Part shown: in pieces, positions 33,657 to 42,015 of the stretch
Layout: each line of letters begins with the position of its first letter
Numbering within the stretch: the first letter of the stretch is position 1
Assembly (NCBI GenBank): GCA_023228995.1
Contig: JALOAD010000022.1
Coordinates: forward strand, 1 to 57,101
DNA length: 57,101 bases
Direction of reading: 5' to 3'
Source of the DNA: Candidatus Muiribacterium halophilum
GTDB lineage: Bacteria; Muiribacteriota; Muiribacteriia; Muiribacteriales; Muiribacteriaceae
Program-made: the position numbers and the translations under genes
Notes under the pieces: model-generated
The model's input: the letters and a program-made list of their open reading frames with translations, nothing else
What the model was told of the DNA's origin: nothing
Databases searched by the model: none

Positions 33657-34777
33657 ATTTCCTCCTCTATGAACTTTTCAAGTTCAGATGGATAAATAAT
33701 CTCACCATTAATCTTATTATATGGACAAACTTCCAACTTGCCTTTCAAAACACGATTTGCCTCAAGTGAAAGCATACCTAAATTCAATTCAGGAACAAAA
33801 AGTTTTTTAATTTTTTTAGTAGCATTTATAAGAGGTTGTTCCATAAATGGCCATATTGTAACTGGTCTTATTAACCCGATTTTAATGCCTTTTTCTCTCA
33901 AAACCTTTATAGTATCTCTTGCAGTTCTTGCAATGCATCCTGCAGCAAGTATTGCATATTCTGCATCTTCCATGTTGTATTCTTCCCATTTAAGTATATC
34001 ATTAACATTATTATCAATCTTGCCAATTAATCTATTCATAAATCTTTCAATTTGAGAATGTTTACTTGTTGGAAAACCATCAACATCATGAACAAGTCCG
34101 GTTACATGATATCTATAACCTTCTCCAAATGATGCAAATGGTGGAACTCCTTCAAGATTACCTTCAAAAGGAAAAAACCAATCATTTGGAACAGTTGGAA
34201 CTTTTCTGTCAAATTTTTCAATAGTATTTTCATCTGGAATTTCTATTTTTTCTCTCATGTGACCAATTACTTCATCTAATAAAAGAATAACTGGAACTCT
34301 GTATTTTTCTGAAAGATAAACACTTCTTATTGTTTCATTATATATTTCAGGAACAGTATGTGGATAGGTTACTATTATAGGATGATCTCCGTGAGAACCC
34401 CATTTTGCAGCCATTATATCACTTTGTGATGGCATTGTCGGAAGTCCTGTTGAAGGACCACCTCTTTGAACATTAACAATAAGAGTTGGAGTTTCTGTAA
34501 TAGATGCATAACCAATGTTTTCCTGCATTAAAGATAAACCAGGACCACTTGTTGCAGTCATTGATTTTAATCCACCAAGAGAACCACCTATAATAGCTGC
34601 CATTGATGCTAATTCATCTTCCATCTGTATAAATTTACCACCTCTTTTTGGAAGTTCCATAGACATTATCTCTGCAATCTCTGTTGATGGAGTAATAGGA
34701 TAACCTGCAAAAAATCTTACTCCTGCTGCAAGTGCAGCATAAGCACATGCTTCATTTCCCTGTAATAATTTTATCAT
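33653..34777 (-). CDS. korA: 2-oxoacid:ferredoxin oxidoreductase, alpha subunit
   Basis: 374 residues. LLQGNEACAYAALAAGVRFFAGYPITPSTEIAE is the standard start; then QMEDELASMAAIIGGSLGG, TSGPGLSLM, QRGGPSTGLPT, LLLDEVIGHM. Forms the core of the enzyme with KorB. In the operon korD-A-B-C, 11 bases after the ferredoxin gene. Provides succinyl-CoA or fixes CO2 in the reductive direction, depending on metabolism. Confidence 0.95.
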   Translation of the reverse strand: MIKLLQGNEACAYAALAAGVRFFAGYPITPSTEIAEIMSMELPKRGGKFIQMEDELASMAAIIGGSLGGLKSMTATSGPGLSLMQENIGYASITETPTLIVNVQRGGPSTGLPTMPSQSDIMAAKWGSHGDHPIIVTYPHTVPEIYNETIRSVYLSEKYRVPVILLLDEVIGHMREKIEIPDENTIEKFDRKVPTVPNDWFFPFEGNLEGVPPFASFGEGYRYHVTGLVHDVDGFPTSKHSQIERFMNRLIGKIDNNVNDILKWEEYNMEDAEYAILAAGCIARTARDTIKVLREKGIKIGLIRPVTIWPFMEQPLINATKKIKKLFVPELNLGMLSLEANRVLKGKLEVCPYNKINGEIIYPSELEKFIEEEI

Positions 34778-34788
34778 ATTATACCCCT

Positions 34789-34989
34789 TTATTTTTCACC
34801 TTTTTTCTTTACTACAATTGCAAAATCAGGACATCTAAGTTCACAAAAACCACATTGAATACATTCATCCTCATTCCAAACAGGTTTATTAGTATTCTCA
34901 TCCATAGTAATACATTTTTTTGGACAAAATGCAGCACAAATACCGCAACCTTTACACCATTTTTCATAGAAACTTATTTTCTTTCCCAT
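34789..34989 (-). CDS. korD: 2x[4Fe-4S] ferredoxin subunit of the oxoacid oxidoreductase
   Basis: 66 residues: CKGCGICAAFCP and CIQCGFCELRCP, the two CxxCxxCxxxCP motifs. Accepts electrons from the TPP site. First gene of the operon, GGGAG before the ATG. A short hairpin (GGAATAATGCTATATTCC) lies in its upstream gap. Confidence 0.94.
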   Translation of the reverse strand: MGKKISFYEKWCKGCGICAAFCPKKCITMDENTNKPVWNEDECIQCGFCELRCPDFAIVVKKKGEK

Positions 34990-35046
34990 TTTTAAAGTCT
35001 CCCAATTCAGGAATAATGCTATATTCCTTTTTTTTTATTAATAAAA

Positions 35047-35886
35047 CTAAACACACCCTTTATTTATTTTATATGCTTCATAAGTATTATAAAGCAATGT
35101 TGCAATAGTCATTGGACCAACTCCACCCGGAACTGGTGTTATATATGAAACTTTATTTATAACATTTTCAAAATCCACATCACCACATAATTTCCCATTT
35201 ATAAAGTTAGTACCAACATCAACAATTACAGCTTTTTCTTTAACCATATCTTCCTTTACAAAATTTGCTTTTCCAATTGCACTAATTATTATATCAGAAT
35301 TTCGGCAAATTTCTTTAATATTTGTAGTTTTTGAATGGCAGACAGTTACAGTTGCATTTTTATGAATTAACATAATTGCCATTGGTTTTCCAACAATATT
35401 AGACCTTCCAAGAACAGCAACTCTTTTACCAGATATTTCAATATTATATTCTTCAAGAAGTTTTATAATTCCAAATGGAGTACAAGATTTAAAACAAGGT
35501 TTATTTTGAAGAAGTTTTCCAACATTTACAGGATGAAACCCATCTACATCTTTTGAAGGAAAAATTCTTTCAAGAATTAAATCCTCATTGATATGTTCAG
35601 GAAGCGGAAGTTGCACAAGTATTCCATCAACACTATCATCATTATTCAATTTATCTATAAGTTTAATTAACTCATTTTGAGTAGTTTTTTGTCCAAGAAC
35701 ATGAGAAAATGAAACTATTCCAGTATTTTCACAAGCTTTTTTTTTCATATTTACATATTGTTCTGAAGCTTTATTATCACCAACAATAACAACTGCTAGA
35801 CCAGGTTTTTTTGTAAGTTCTGCAATTTTTTGTTTAAGATCTTGTCTTATTTTTTTAGCTGTAACTTTTCCATCAAGTATTTGCAT
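35047..35886 (-). CDS. folD: Methylenetetrahydrofolate dehydrogenase/cyclohydrolase
   Basis: 279 residues. Interconverts methylene-, methenyl- and formyl-tetrahydrofolate. Active-site YVNMKKKAC (Tyr 44, Lys 48), VQLPLPEHI, KDVDGFHPVNVG, the NADP loop GRSNIVGKPMA, and PVPGGVGPMTIA near the end. Full length. It overlaps the upstream holA-like gene by 14 bases, implying co-transcription. Confidence 0.96.
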   Translation of the reverse strand: MQILDGKVTAKKIRQDLKQKIAELTKKPGLAVVIVGDNKASEQYVNMKKKACENTGIVSFSHVLGQKTTQNELIKLIDKLNNDDSVDGILVQLPLPEHINEDLILERIFPSKDVDGFHPVNVGKLLQNKPCFKSCTPFGIIKLLEEYNIEISGKRVAVLGRSNIVGKPMAIMLIHKNATVTVCHSKTTNIKEICRNSDIIISAIGKANFVKEDMVKEKAVIVDVGTNFINGKLCGDVDFENVINKVSYITPVPGGVGPMTIATLLYNTYEAYKINKGCV

Positions 35887-37024
35887 TTTTCATTTCCCCC
35901 ATTAATAATAAAAAAATATCTTCTGGAGTTTTTATAAGTCCTGTTTTGAATTCTCCATCAAGTTGTATAATTTTGCCAAAAAGTTTTTCAAGATAAGGTT
36001 TTCTAACTACTGAACATAAATAAGAAAAATCACTTATTATATCAGTTGTTTTTAATTCATCAATAAATGACTTTCCAACAATTGGAAGTATTTCTACAAT
36101 TGATTTTTTTAAATCAGTTTTATCTTTATTGAATACAGCAAAGTTTTTTTTAGTATTAGAAGAATATTTATCAACAAAATCATCAAAAAACTGATTTTTA
36201 CCATATAAATTAAAAAACTCAGAAAAAACCCTTATATTTTTAATTAAATAAGAAATTATTGCAATAGGTTCCATATAATCTAAAACTAAGTTCCAAACAG
36301 ATACAGCATTATTTATTTCGCAAGTCAAAACAAACCTCAAAAGATTATTAAGCATATCAAAACTATTAACTTCTCTTCCTAAAATAGCTTGTTTGATAGT
36401 ATCAGAATCAATTAATGAAAGATCTTTTTTATCAATAAGAAAAAGACAGAGTTTATCAATTTGAAGATAAAGAAGATCAAGATCTTTTGCATAAATTTCT
36501 TCAATTATTTTTTCAATAAGAATATCATTTTCTACAATTCCAAATTCATTGAATCTTTCTGCAACAATTTTTCTAAAAAACCAATTTGGAATATCAAACA
36601 AAGCTAAATTAAAGAATTGTTTACCTTCTGCTTTTTGAAAAGGCCATTTGTTAGTATGAATTAAAATTGTATTAACCTGATCTTTTTTTAAATAAACAAG
36701 TAATTTATCTTTGTTTTTTTTATTAAGATTATCAATTCCTGAAAGACAAAAAACTTTTTCTTCATGAAAAAAACCATCTCCTGAAATGAAATCTATGACA
36801 GTTAAAGCATCCATATCTGAAATATCTCTAATTACTAAAGGAATATTTCTTTCAGAAGAAATCATCTTGGAACAATATTTAACAGGAAATATTGAATCTC
36901 TGGAATAAAAAAATAGGACAATATTCTTACTAAATATTGTCTTAGGCATTTTTTCAAAAAATTTTTTTAAATCTAAGTCAAGATTCATAAATTTCTTTAT
37001 TTTCAACCCTTTTTCTTTGGTCAC
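35873..37024 (-). CDS. holA: DNA polymerase III delta subunit-like protein (HolA)
   Basis: 383 residues. Resembles the clamp-loader delta subunit: an N-terminal AAA+-like region without Walker motifs (LVIRDISD, KVFCLSGIDNLNKKNKDKLLVYLKK), DIPNWFFRKIVAERFNEFGI, KDLDLLYLQIDKLCLFL, then the collar domain (REVNSFDMLNNLLRF, IAIISYLIKNIRVF). Divergent but collinear with the family. The start is a GTG at 37024, 4 bases after a TATAAT, with no Shine-Dalgarno; the ATG at codon 13 is an alternative. Confidence 0.75.
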   Translation of the reverse strand: MTKEKGLKIKKFMNLDLDLKKFFEKMPKTIFSKNIVLFFYSRDSIFPVKYCSKMISSERNIPLVIRDISDMDALTVIDFISGDGFFHEEKVFCLSGIDNLNKKNKDKLLVYLKKDQVNTILIHTNKWPFQKAEGKQFFNLALFDIPNWFFRKIVAERFNEFGIVENDILIEKIIEEIYAKDLDLLYLQIDKLCLFLIDKKDLSLIDSDTIKQAILGREVNSFDMLNNLLRFVLTCEINNAVSVWNLVLDYMEPIAIISYLIKNIRVFSEFFNLYGKNQFFDDFVDKYSSNTKKNFAVFNKDKTDLKKSIVEILPIVGKSFIDELKTTDIISDFSYLCSVVRKPYLEKLFGKIIQLDGEFKTGLIKTPEDIFLLLMGEMKNANT

Positions 37025-37028
37025 TCAA

Positions 37029-37056
37029 ATTATAAACCTCTTAAGTATTATGTCAA
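37029..37056 (-). promoter_or_regulatory. Promoter of the holA-folD pair, near-leaderless
   Basis: Minus-strand TTGACA (37056-37051), a 16-base spacer, TATAAT (37034-37029): two perfect consensus hexamers. The GTG start at 37024 is only 4 bases beyond, so the transcript would begin at or inside codon 1-2 unless the downstream ATG is used. Confidence 0.7.
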
Positions 37057-37092
37057 GGTTTTTTTTATTCAATTCTTAAAAACCAAAAATTA

Positions 37093-37121
37093 TTGATTTA
37101 ATACTACTATTTTGATAAGAT
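37093..37121 (+). promoter_or_regulatory. Promoter of the HD-GYP gene, likely leaderless
   Basis: TTGATT (37093-37098), a 17-base spacer, TAAGAT (37116-37121). The ATG at 37128 lies 6 bases beyond with no Shine-Dalgarno. It diverges from the holA-folD promoter. Confidence 0.6.
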
Positions 37122-37127
37122 TTATTT

Positions 37128-38366
37128 ATGTATAAAATGAAAATTTGTCTACAAGATATGGTTTTTGCTCTATCTGAAGCTATTGAACTTGCATCTGCTA
37201 AAATACGCAATCATCATAATAAAGTTGCAGTTATTGCAATGAAAATTTCAGAAGGATTAAATCATTCAAACGAAGAAAAAGCTCAAATATTTATATCAGC
37301 TTTATTACACGACTGTGGTTCAATTGTTTATAATACTACTAAAAGTAGCGAAAGATTTAATTTTCATTTTGAAAATTCTCATGAACATGCACAAAAAGGT
37401 TATAAATTACTAAAAACTTCAAACCTTTTATTAGAAGAAGCTAAAATAATTAAAGATCATCATGTTAGATGGGATGAAACAACCCAAAATACACATAGTT
37501 TTTCACATATAATACATTTAGCAGATAGAATTTCAATACTTGTAAAAGATTCTAAATCAATACTTGATCAAGTTCCTGAAATCAATGATATAATTCTTTC
37601 TCAAAGTAGTAAAATGTTCAATCCAAAACTTGTTGATGTTTTTATTAAAGAAAGTAAAAAAGAAAATTTTTGGTTTGATATATTAAACTCAGATTATTAT
37701 ATAGATTCATTAAAATCAGAAAATCTAATTACAAAAACTCTTAATACTGAAGAACTCTTTGATGCAACTGAACTTTTCCGGAGATTTATAGATTTTAGAT
37801 CTCCATTTACAGCAATACATTCCAAAGGTGTATCTACCGTTGCTGCATTACTTGGTTCATATATAAACTTTTCAACAGAAGATTGCAAACTCCTTCAGAT
37901 TGCTGGATTTGTTCATGATATTGGCAAACTTGCAATTCCTCTAGAAATTTTAGATAAACCATCAGGACTTGATAAACATGAAGTTAATATAATAAAATCC
38001 CATACTTATTATACATATAAAGTGCTTTCAAAAATCAGTGGATTTGAAAAAATTAACGAATGGGCAGCTTTTCATCATGAAAAACTCGATGGATTAGGTT
38101 ATCCTTTTCATAAAAAAGCAAACGAATTATCATTAGGATGTAGAATAATGGCAGTTAGCGATATATTTGTAGCATTAGCAGAGGATAGACCCTATAGAAA
38201 AGGTATGAAATTAGAAAGTGCTATTAAAATCTTAAAAAGTCTTGCAGATAATGGGAAAATCGACAAAAAAGTTCTTAATACTCTTATTGAAAATATTGAC
38301 GAAATCAACAAATTGCGTGAACTTGTTCAAGAAGTTAAATTAGAATACAATGAAACTATGCTATGA
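37128..38366 (+). CDS. Tandem HD-domain protein with C-terminal HD-GYP
   Basis: 412 residues, two HD domains. The N-terminal one (about 25-130) has NHHNKVA, LLHDCG and DHHVRWDE; the C-terminal one (about 215-395) has VHDIGKLAIP, SHTYYTYK, HHEKLDGLGYP (the GYP signature), DIFVALAEDRPYR. HD-GYP enzymes degrade cyclic di-GMP; metal ligands in both domains look intact. Overlaps the pseudouridine synthase gene by 4 bases. An ATG three codons downstream is an alternative start. Confidence 0.9.
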   Translation: MYKMKICLQDMVFALSEAIELASAKIRNHHNKVAVIAMKISEGLNHSNEEKAQIFISALLHDCGSIVYNTTKSSERFNFHFENSHEHAQKGYKLLKTSNLLLEEAKIIKDHHVRWDETTQNTHSFSHIIHLADRISILVKDSKSILDQVPEINDIILSQSSKMFNPKLVDVFIKESKKENFWFDILNSDYYIDSLKSENLITKTLNTEELFDATELFRRFIDFRSPFTAIHSKGVSTVAALLGSYINFSTEDCKLLQIAGFVHDIGKLAIPLEILDKPSGLDKHEVNIIKSHTYYTYKVLSKISGFEKINEWAAFHHEKLDGLGYPFHKKANELSLGCRIMAVSDIFVALAEDRPYRKGMKLESAIKILKSLADNGKIDKKVLNTLIENIDEINKLRELVQEVKLEYNETML

Positions 38367-39310
38367 AGTATTTATATCAAGATAATACTATAAAATTAGA
38401 ATACAAAAAAGGTTTTGTTTATGGAACTTTTTTTAAAAAAGCATCAGTTAGAGATGCTCTTCTTGATACTAAAATATTTAGTGTAAATGTTGTTAATTTT
38501 TTACTTAAAAACGGACTTTTAAAAAATATTACAGATGGTAAAATCTTGTATCATAATAGATTTGTAAAATCTGGCGAACAAATCTCTGCAAATATATATG
38601 ATAATGAACTATCAAATTATGATCCAATTGAAAAAGAGTTAGAAATACTTTATGAAGATGATTTTTTTTTAATTTTAAACAAACCAGCGGGAGAAATACT
38701 TTTTTTTACAGCTTCAAATAACAAACCTTGCATAGCTTCTTATATAAATCATTATTATATTAAAACTAATCAAAAACATAAATTAAGATTTGTAAATAGA
38801 TTAGACAAAGATGCAACCGGTATACTTATAATTGCCAAAAATAGACTTGCACATAATTTTATATTTAAAAATCATTCAAAAAAATACTCAGCTATAATTC
38901 CAGCAATACCATTTACAAGCGGAATAATAGATTATCCACTTATTAGAAATATGCCAAATACATATTGTTGTCCTCATGGTAAAGAAAGTATAACGATATG
39001 GAGAAAAGCAATATCAAATAAACAATTTTCTTTTGTTATAGTAAATCTTCCAACAGGTAGAACACATCAGATAAGAGTTCATTTTAAGCATTATTTTAGA
39101 CCTATTATTGGAGATTATCAATACGATGGAATGAGTTCAAAAATTGCTCAAAGATGTTTTTTACATTGTTTAAGATTAAGATTTAAACATCCTTTTTTAA
39201 AACAACAAATTAAAATTACAGCACCATTCCCTGATGATATGAAACAGTTTTTAATTAAAATAAGAGATTTTGAAACCTTTAGATTTTATCATTTAGAATC
39301 TGCGAAATAG
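38363..39310 (+). CDS. RluA-family pseudouridine synthase
   Basis: 315 residues. Catalytic motif NRLDKDATG (the family has HRLDxxTSG; the Asp is kept, His is Asn), LNKPAGE, LPTGRTHQIRVHF, GDYQYDG. Isomerises uridine in rRNA or tRNA; the target is unknown. An N-terminal S4-like segment at about 25-75 is degenerate. The last residues and the TAG stop fall in a dispersed repeat (CTGCGAAATAGCGAG). Confidence 0.88.
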   Translation: MKYLYQDNTIKLEYKKGFVYGTFFKKASVRDALLDTKIFSVNVVNFLLKNGLLKNITDGKILYHNRFVKSGEQISANIYDNELSNYDPIEKELEILYEDDFFLILNKPAGEILFFTASNNKPCIASYINHYYIKTNQKHKLRFVNRLDKDATGILIIAKNRLAHNFIFKNHSKKYSAIIPAIPFTSGIIDYPLIRNMPNTYCCPHGKESITIWRKAISNKQFSFVIVNLPTGRTHQIRVHFKHYFRPIIGDYQYDGMSSKIAQRCFLHCLRLRFKHPFLKQQIKITAPFPDDMKQFLIKIRDFETFRFYHLESAK

Positions 39311-39445
39311 CGAGATGGTGAATCAAAATGTTCGATGAACATTTTTTAGCGAAATGGGTTTAAAGCTTCTACCACTTTACTATTTCACTCTTTCACTATC
39401 TTACGCTCTATCTGTCACGCTTCACATACTGCTCTTATACGTTTC
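39297..39445. repeat. Dispersed intergenic repeat (CTGCGAAATAGCGAG family)
   Basis: Begins AATCTGCGAAATAGCGAG inside the end of the preceding gene, contains a perfect hairpin AAAATGTTC-gat-GAACATTTT (about 39328-39348), TTTAAAGCTTC and a pyrimidine-rich tail ending in CTGCTCTTATACG. Related to 9623-9720, 6592-6655 and the tandem repeat at 331-407. Confidence 0.65.
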
Positions 39446-39460
39446 ATATACTGCTTCAAA

Positions 39461-40765
39461 TTATTTATCAAACAAAGCTGTTGTTTTGTCTTTGTTTATA
39501 AAAAATTTGTATTTTAAAGTACCAACATTTCCAAATTCATCTACTGCATTTAACTGAACAAAATTTGCACCATATCTTATAAGTACTGCATCTGATTGAG
39601 CTGAATCGGTAGTCATTTTAAATTCAAAATAACCATTAACAACTTTTAAATTAAAATTTTCTTCAAATATAGTTCCTTTATTTAAAGTTACATTTACAAT
39701 ATTAACAGTCAAATCTTCTATATAACCTCTAAAAAATTGAGTTTTTCTAACATTAAATGGAGGTACAACAGTAATTATTGGAGGTTTTGTATCAGGAACT
39801 AACTTTCTTGTAAACACAGCTTTATTACCATATACATCTTTAGCTACTACATCAAGAAATCTTGCTCTATGAGGATTTTCTATTTCAAATGTTTTATCAA
39901 ACATAAAATTTTTAATATCAATATTACCCAAAAACTTATCATCAACATATATTTCAAGACTATTAACCATTATTGTATTTATCTTACCAGCCACCCTTAA
40001 ATGTTTACCAATATTGACCATATTTTCTCTTGGTGAAATAAAATCAATAACAATAGTGTTTTTACCTTGAGTTGTCGAAACTTTGTCAGGTTTATATATT
40101 AAAAGCTCTTCATCAGCTCCTGGTGGTAATATAAAATCGCTATCATTTGCATACACAGCTTTTCCCTGAGCATCTTTAGTTATACCAGGTCTTATATTTT
40201 TAAAATCCATCCATTTAATATTTTCAGAATTTATTGAAAAATTAACTTCATCTATTGTATTATTTGATGATATAAAAGCTCTTTCTGTCGAGGTAAGTGT
40301 AGTTTTAAAATCAGAAGCTTCATATAAATCAGTTTTCCCATCAATACATGATACTTTTAACATATCATTTACTAATGTTTCAGTTGTAAAAAGTCCTTGT
40401 GTTGATTTTACTTGATAACCCTTCCAACGAACAGAAACTTTACTTATTACTTTAAACCATATATGACCAAATTCTATTATAAGTTGTAGTTCATCGCCTA
40501 CATATCTTAATAAAAATTGAGTATTTTCCTTAACTCTAATTAAAGCAATATCAGGAATAAATATCTCAATTTTTTCATCTTTTACAGTTTTGAATTTTGA
40601 ATGATTAGAAAATTCTATTTCAGGTCTTAAATGAATATATTGACCAGTAGAATTAATAACAGCAGGGTCGCCAGCTATAAATGTGACCCTGCCAAGATTT
40701 TTTTCTGAACTATATACATTAATTATAGATAAAATTATTACTAAAATGCTAAAAAGTTTTCGCAT
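39461..40765 (-). CDS. Secreted FecR-like protein with C-terminal Ig-like region
   Basis: 434 residues, signal peptide 1-20. Residues about 25-180 match the FecR domain (GRVTFIAGDPAV, VKENTQFLLR, GHIWFKV, KGYQVKSTQGLFTTE). From about 245 come two beta-rich Ig/Big-like repeats (VNSLEIYVDDKFLGNIDI, RFLDVVAKDVYGNKAVFTRKLVPDTKPPII, FVQLNAVDEFGNVG). Probably extracytoplasmic; function unknown. Its ATG overlaps the rpoA stop (TAATG), an unexpected partner. Confidence 0.82.
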   Translation of the reverse strand: MRKLFSILVIILSIINVYSSEKNLGRVTFIAGDPAVINSTGQYIHLRPEIEFSNHSKFKTVKDEKIEIFIPDIALIRVKENTQFLLRYVGDELQLIIEFGHIWFKVISKVSVRWKGYQVKSTQGLFTTETLVNDMLKVSCIDGKTDLYEASDFKTTLTSTERAFISSNNTIDEVNFSINSENIKWMDFKNIRPGITKDAQGKAVYANDSDFILPPGADEELLIYKPDKVSTTQGKNTIVIDFISPRENMVNIGKHLRVAGKINTIMVNSLEIYVDDKFLGNIDIKNFMFDKTFEIENPHRARFLDVVAKDVYGNKAVFTRKLVPDTKPPIITVVPPFNVRKTQFFRGYIEDLTVNIVNVTLNKGTIFEENFNLKVVNGYFEFKMTTDSAQSDAVLIRYGANFVQLNAVDEFGNVGTLKYKFFINKDKTTALFDK

Positions 40766-41757
40766 TAATCAAGTGTCTCACCTTTTAAAGTTAAACCATG
40801 ATCTGATAGTTTTTCTCTGATTTCATCCAATGTTTTTTGACCAAAGTTTTTAAGTCGCATTAATTCATCGGCTGATACTCTTGTAAAATCTACAAGTTTT
40901 TTATAAGGGAAATTTTTCAGACAATTCTTTGCCCTCTGAGATAATTCTAGTTCCATAACAAGAATTTCTTCAACAACAATATTTTCCTTTTTTTCAACAA
41001 TTTCTTCTTCTTCTTCATCTTCTTCAAAATAATCAGCTTCTTCTTCTTTTTCTAGAATTACTTCCTGATAAACTTTTCTTTCTCTTTTTTCAGAAAAGAT
41101 TTCAAGTCTGTCTTTTACGACATCTGAAATGCTTTTTACAGCTTCTTTAGGTTTTACAGTTCCATTTGTTTTTATTTCAAGAGTAAGTCTTTCAAAATTC
41201 ATATGACCGCCGACTCTAATCTGGCTTACATCCATTTCCACAAGAGTTATAGGTGAAAAGAAAGAGTCTATATAGAACTTGTTAAAAGGAACTTTAGGTT
41301 CTTTTTTGTGTTCATAACTTAAAATATAACCATTTCCTTTTTTGAAAGTTATCTCCGCTTCAAAGTCAGATGTAACCTGGAAAAGATGAAGGTCTTTGTT
41401 AAAAACTTCCAAAGTACTATCAGCTAAATCTCCAGCTTTTACATTCTTTGCACCCTTGAACGATACTTTTTTGGTATATTCATCAGCACCATTAATTCTA
41501 CAGATAATATTTTTAACATTCATTACAATGTCAACTACCTGTTCTTCTGTTCCGGATATTTTTCTAGTTTTCTTATCCATAGTAGTGAATAATATGCTTA
41601 CAGCTGAATATCCTTGAAGTTCGTTTACAAGGAGATCTTTCATAAAATTACCCATAGTTTCGCCATAACCTTTTCTTAAAGGTTCAAGCAGGAATTCACT
41701 GTGAAAATCCCCATGTTCTTTAACTTTCAAAGCTTCAGGAATATTAATCTTATTCAT
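40765..41757 (-). CDS. rpoA: RNA polymerase alpha subunit, divergent, with acidic linker
   Basis: 330 residues. The N-terminal dimerisation domain (1-230) keeps LLEPLRKGYGETMGN but has MKDLL (Lys 40, Asp 41) where bacterial alpha has LRRxLL; the second Arg of that pair contacts the beta subunit in E. coli. Further on DKKTRKISGTEEQ replaces the usual EFSTIPGV. A Glu-rich linker at about 233-262 (EKEEEADYFEEDEEEEEIVE) joins a normal C-terminal domain (about 269-325: LELSQRAKNCLK, LKNFGQKTLDEIREKL). GGAG precedes the ATG. It follows the 31-codon gene at 41800-41895 and is not followed by rplQ. No second alpha gene is visible in the window. Confidence 0.9.
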   Translation of the reverse strand: MNKINIPEALKVKEHGDFHSEFLLEPLRKGYGETMGNFMKDLLVNELQGYSAVSILFTTMDKKTRKISGTEEQVVDIVMNVKNIICRINGADEYTKKVSFKGAKNVKAGDLADSTLEVFNKDLHLFQVTSDFEAEITFKKGNGYILSYEHKKEPKVPFNKFYIDSFFSPITLVEMDVSQIRVGGHMNFERLTLEIKTNGTVKPKEAVKSISDVVKDRLEIFSEKRERKVYQEVILEKEEEADYFEEDEEEEEIVEKKENIVVEEILVMELELSQRAKNCLKNFPYKKLVDFTRVSADELMRLKNFGQKTLDEIREKLSDHGLTLKGETLD

Positions 41758-41799
41758 TAGAACACTCCATTTTTTTGAATTTTAAGTAAAATCTTCAGG

Positions 41800-41895
41800 T
41801 TATGATTTTCTCTTTTTATGTCTGTTAGCTCTTCTTTTTTTAGATCTTTTGTGCTTATTGATTTTTGATTTTCTCTTTTTCTTTACACTAGGCAT
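41800..41895 (-). CDS. 31-residue basic ribosomal-type protein (bS22/mS38 COX24-like)
   Basis: Begins MPSVKKKRKSKINKHKRSKK and continues RRANRHKKRKS: more than half Lys/Arg. GGAGAG lies 7 bases before the ATG and a TTGACA promoter lies upstream. The sequence resembles the AURKAIP1/COX24 (mS38) and bS22 type of tiny ribosomal proteins, MxSVxKKRxxKMxKHKxxKxLRxxRHKxRK. It lies 42 bases upstream of rpoA, a ribosomal-operon position, which supports a translation role. Confidence 0.8.
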   Translation of the reverse strand: MPSVKKKRKSKINKHKRSKKRRANRHKKRKS

Positions 41896-41940
41896 TCAGT
41901 CGCTCTCCTTCTATATTTATTTTAGTAAATTGTTTGTATA

Positions 41941-41969
41941 ATTAAACAATATAAATAATAGTTTGTCAA
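41941..41969 (-). promoter_or_regulatory. Promoter of the small basic gene-rpoA operon
   Basis: Minus-strand TTGACA (41969-41964), a 17-base spacer, TTTAAT (41946-41941). The leader to the ATG at 41895 is about 40 bases. A second TTGACA at about 42004-42009 has no convincing -10. Confidence 0.55.
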
Positions 41970-42015
41970 TTAAATTAATAAATTACAAGAATTCGGGTAT
42001 GTTTGTCAAATTTTT

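Noticed and set aside
34998-35042. Hairpin GGAATA...TATTCC followed by a T-run, looking like a terminator
   Set aside because: The T-run follows the hairpin only on the plus strand, where no gene ends; the flanking genes are on the minus strand, where it would lie upstream of korD.
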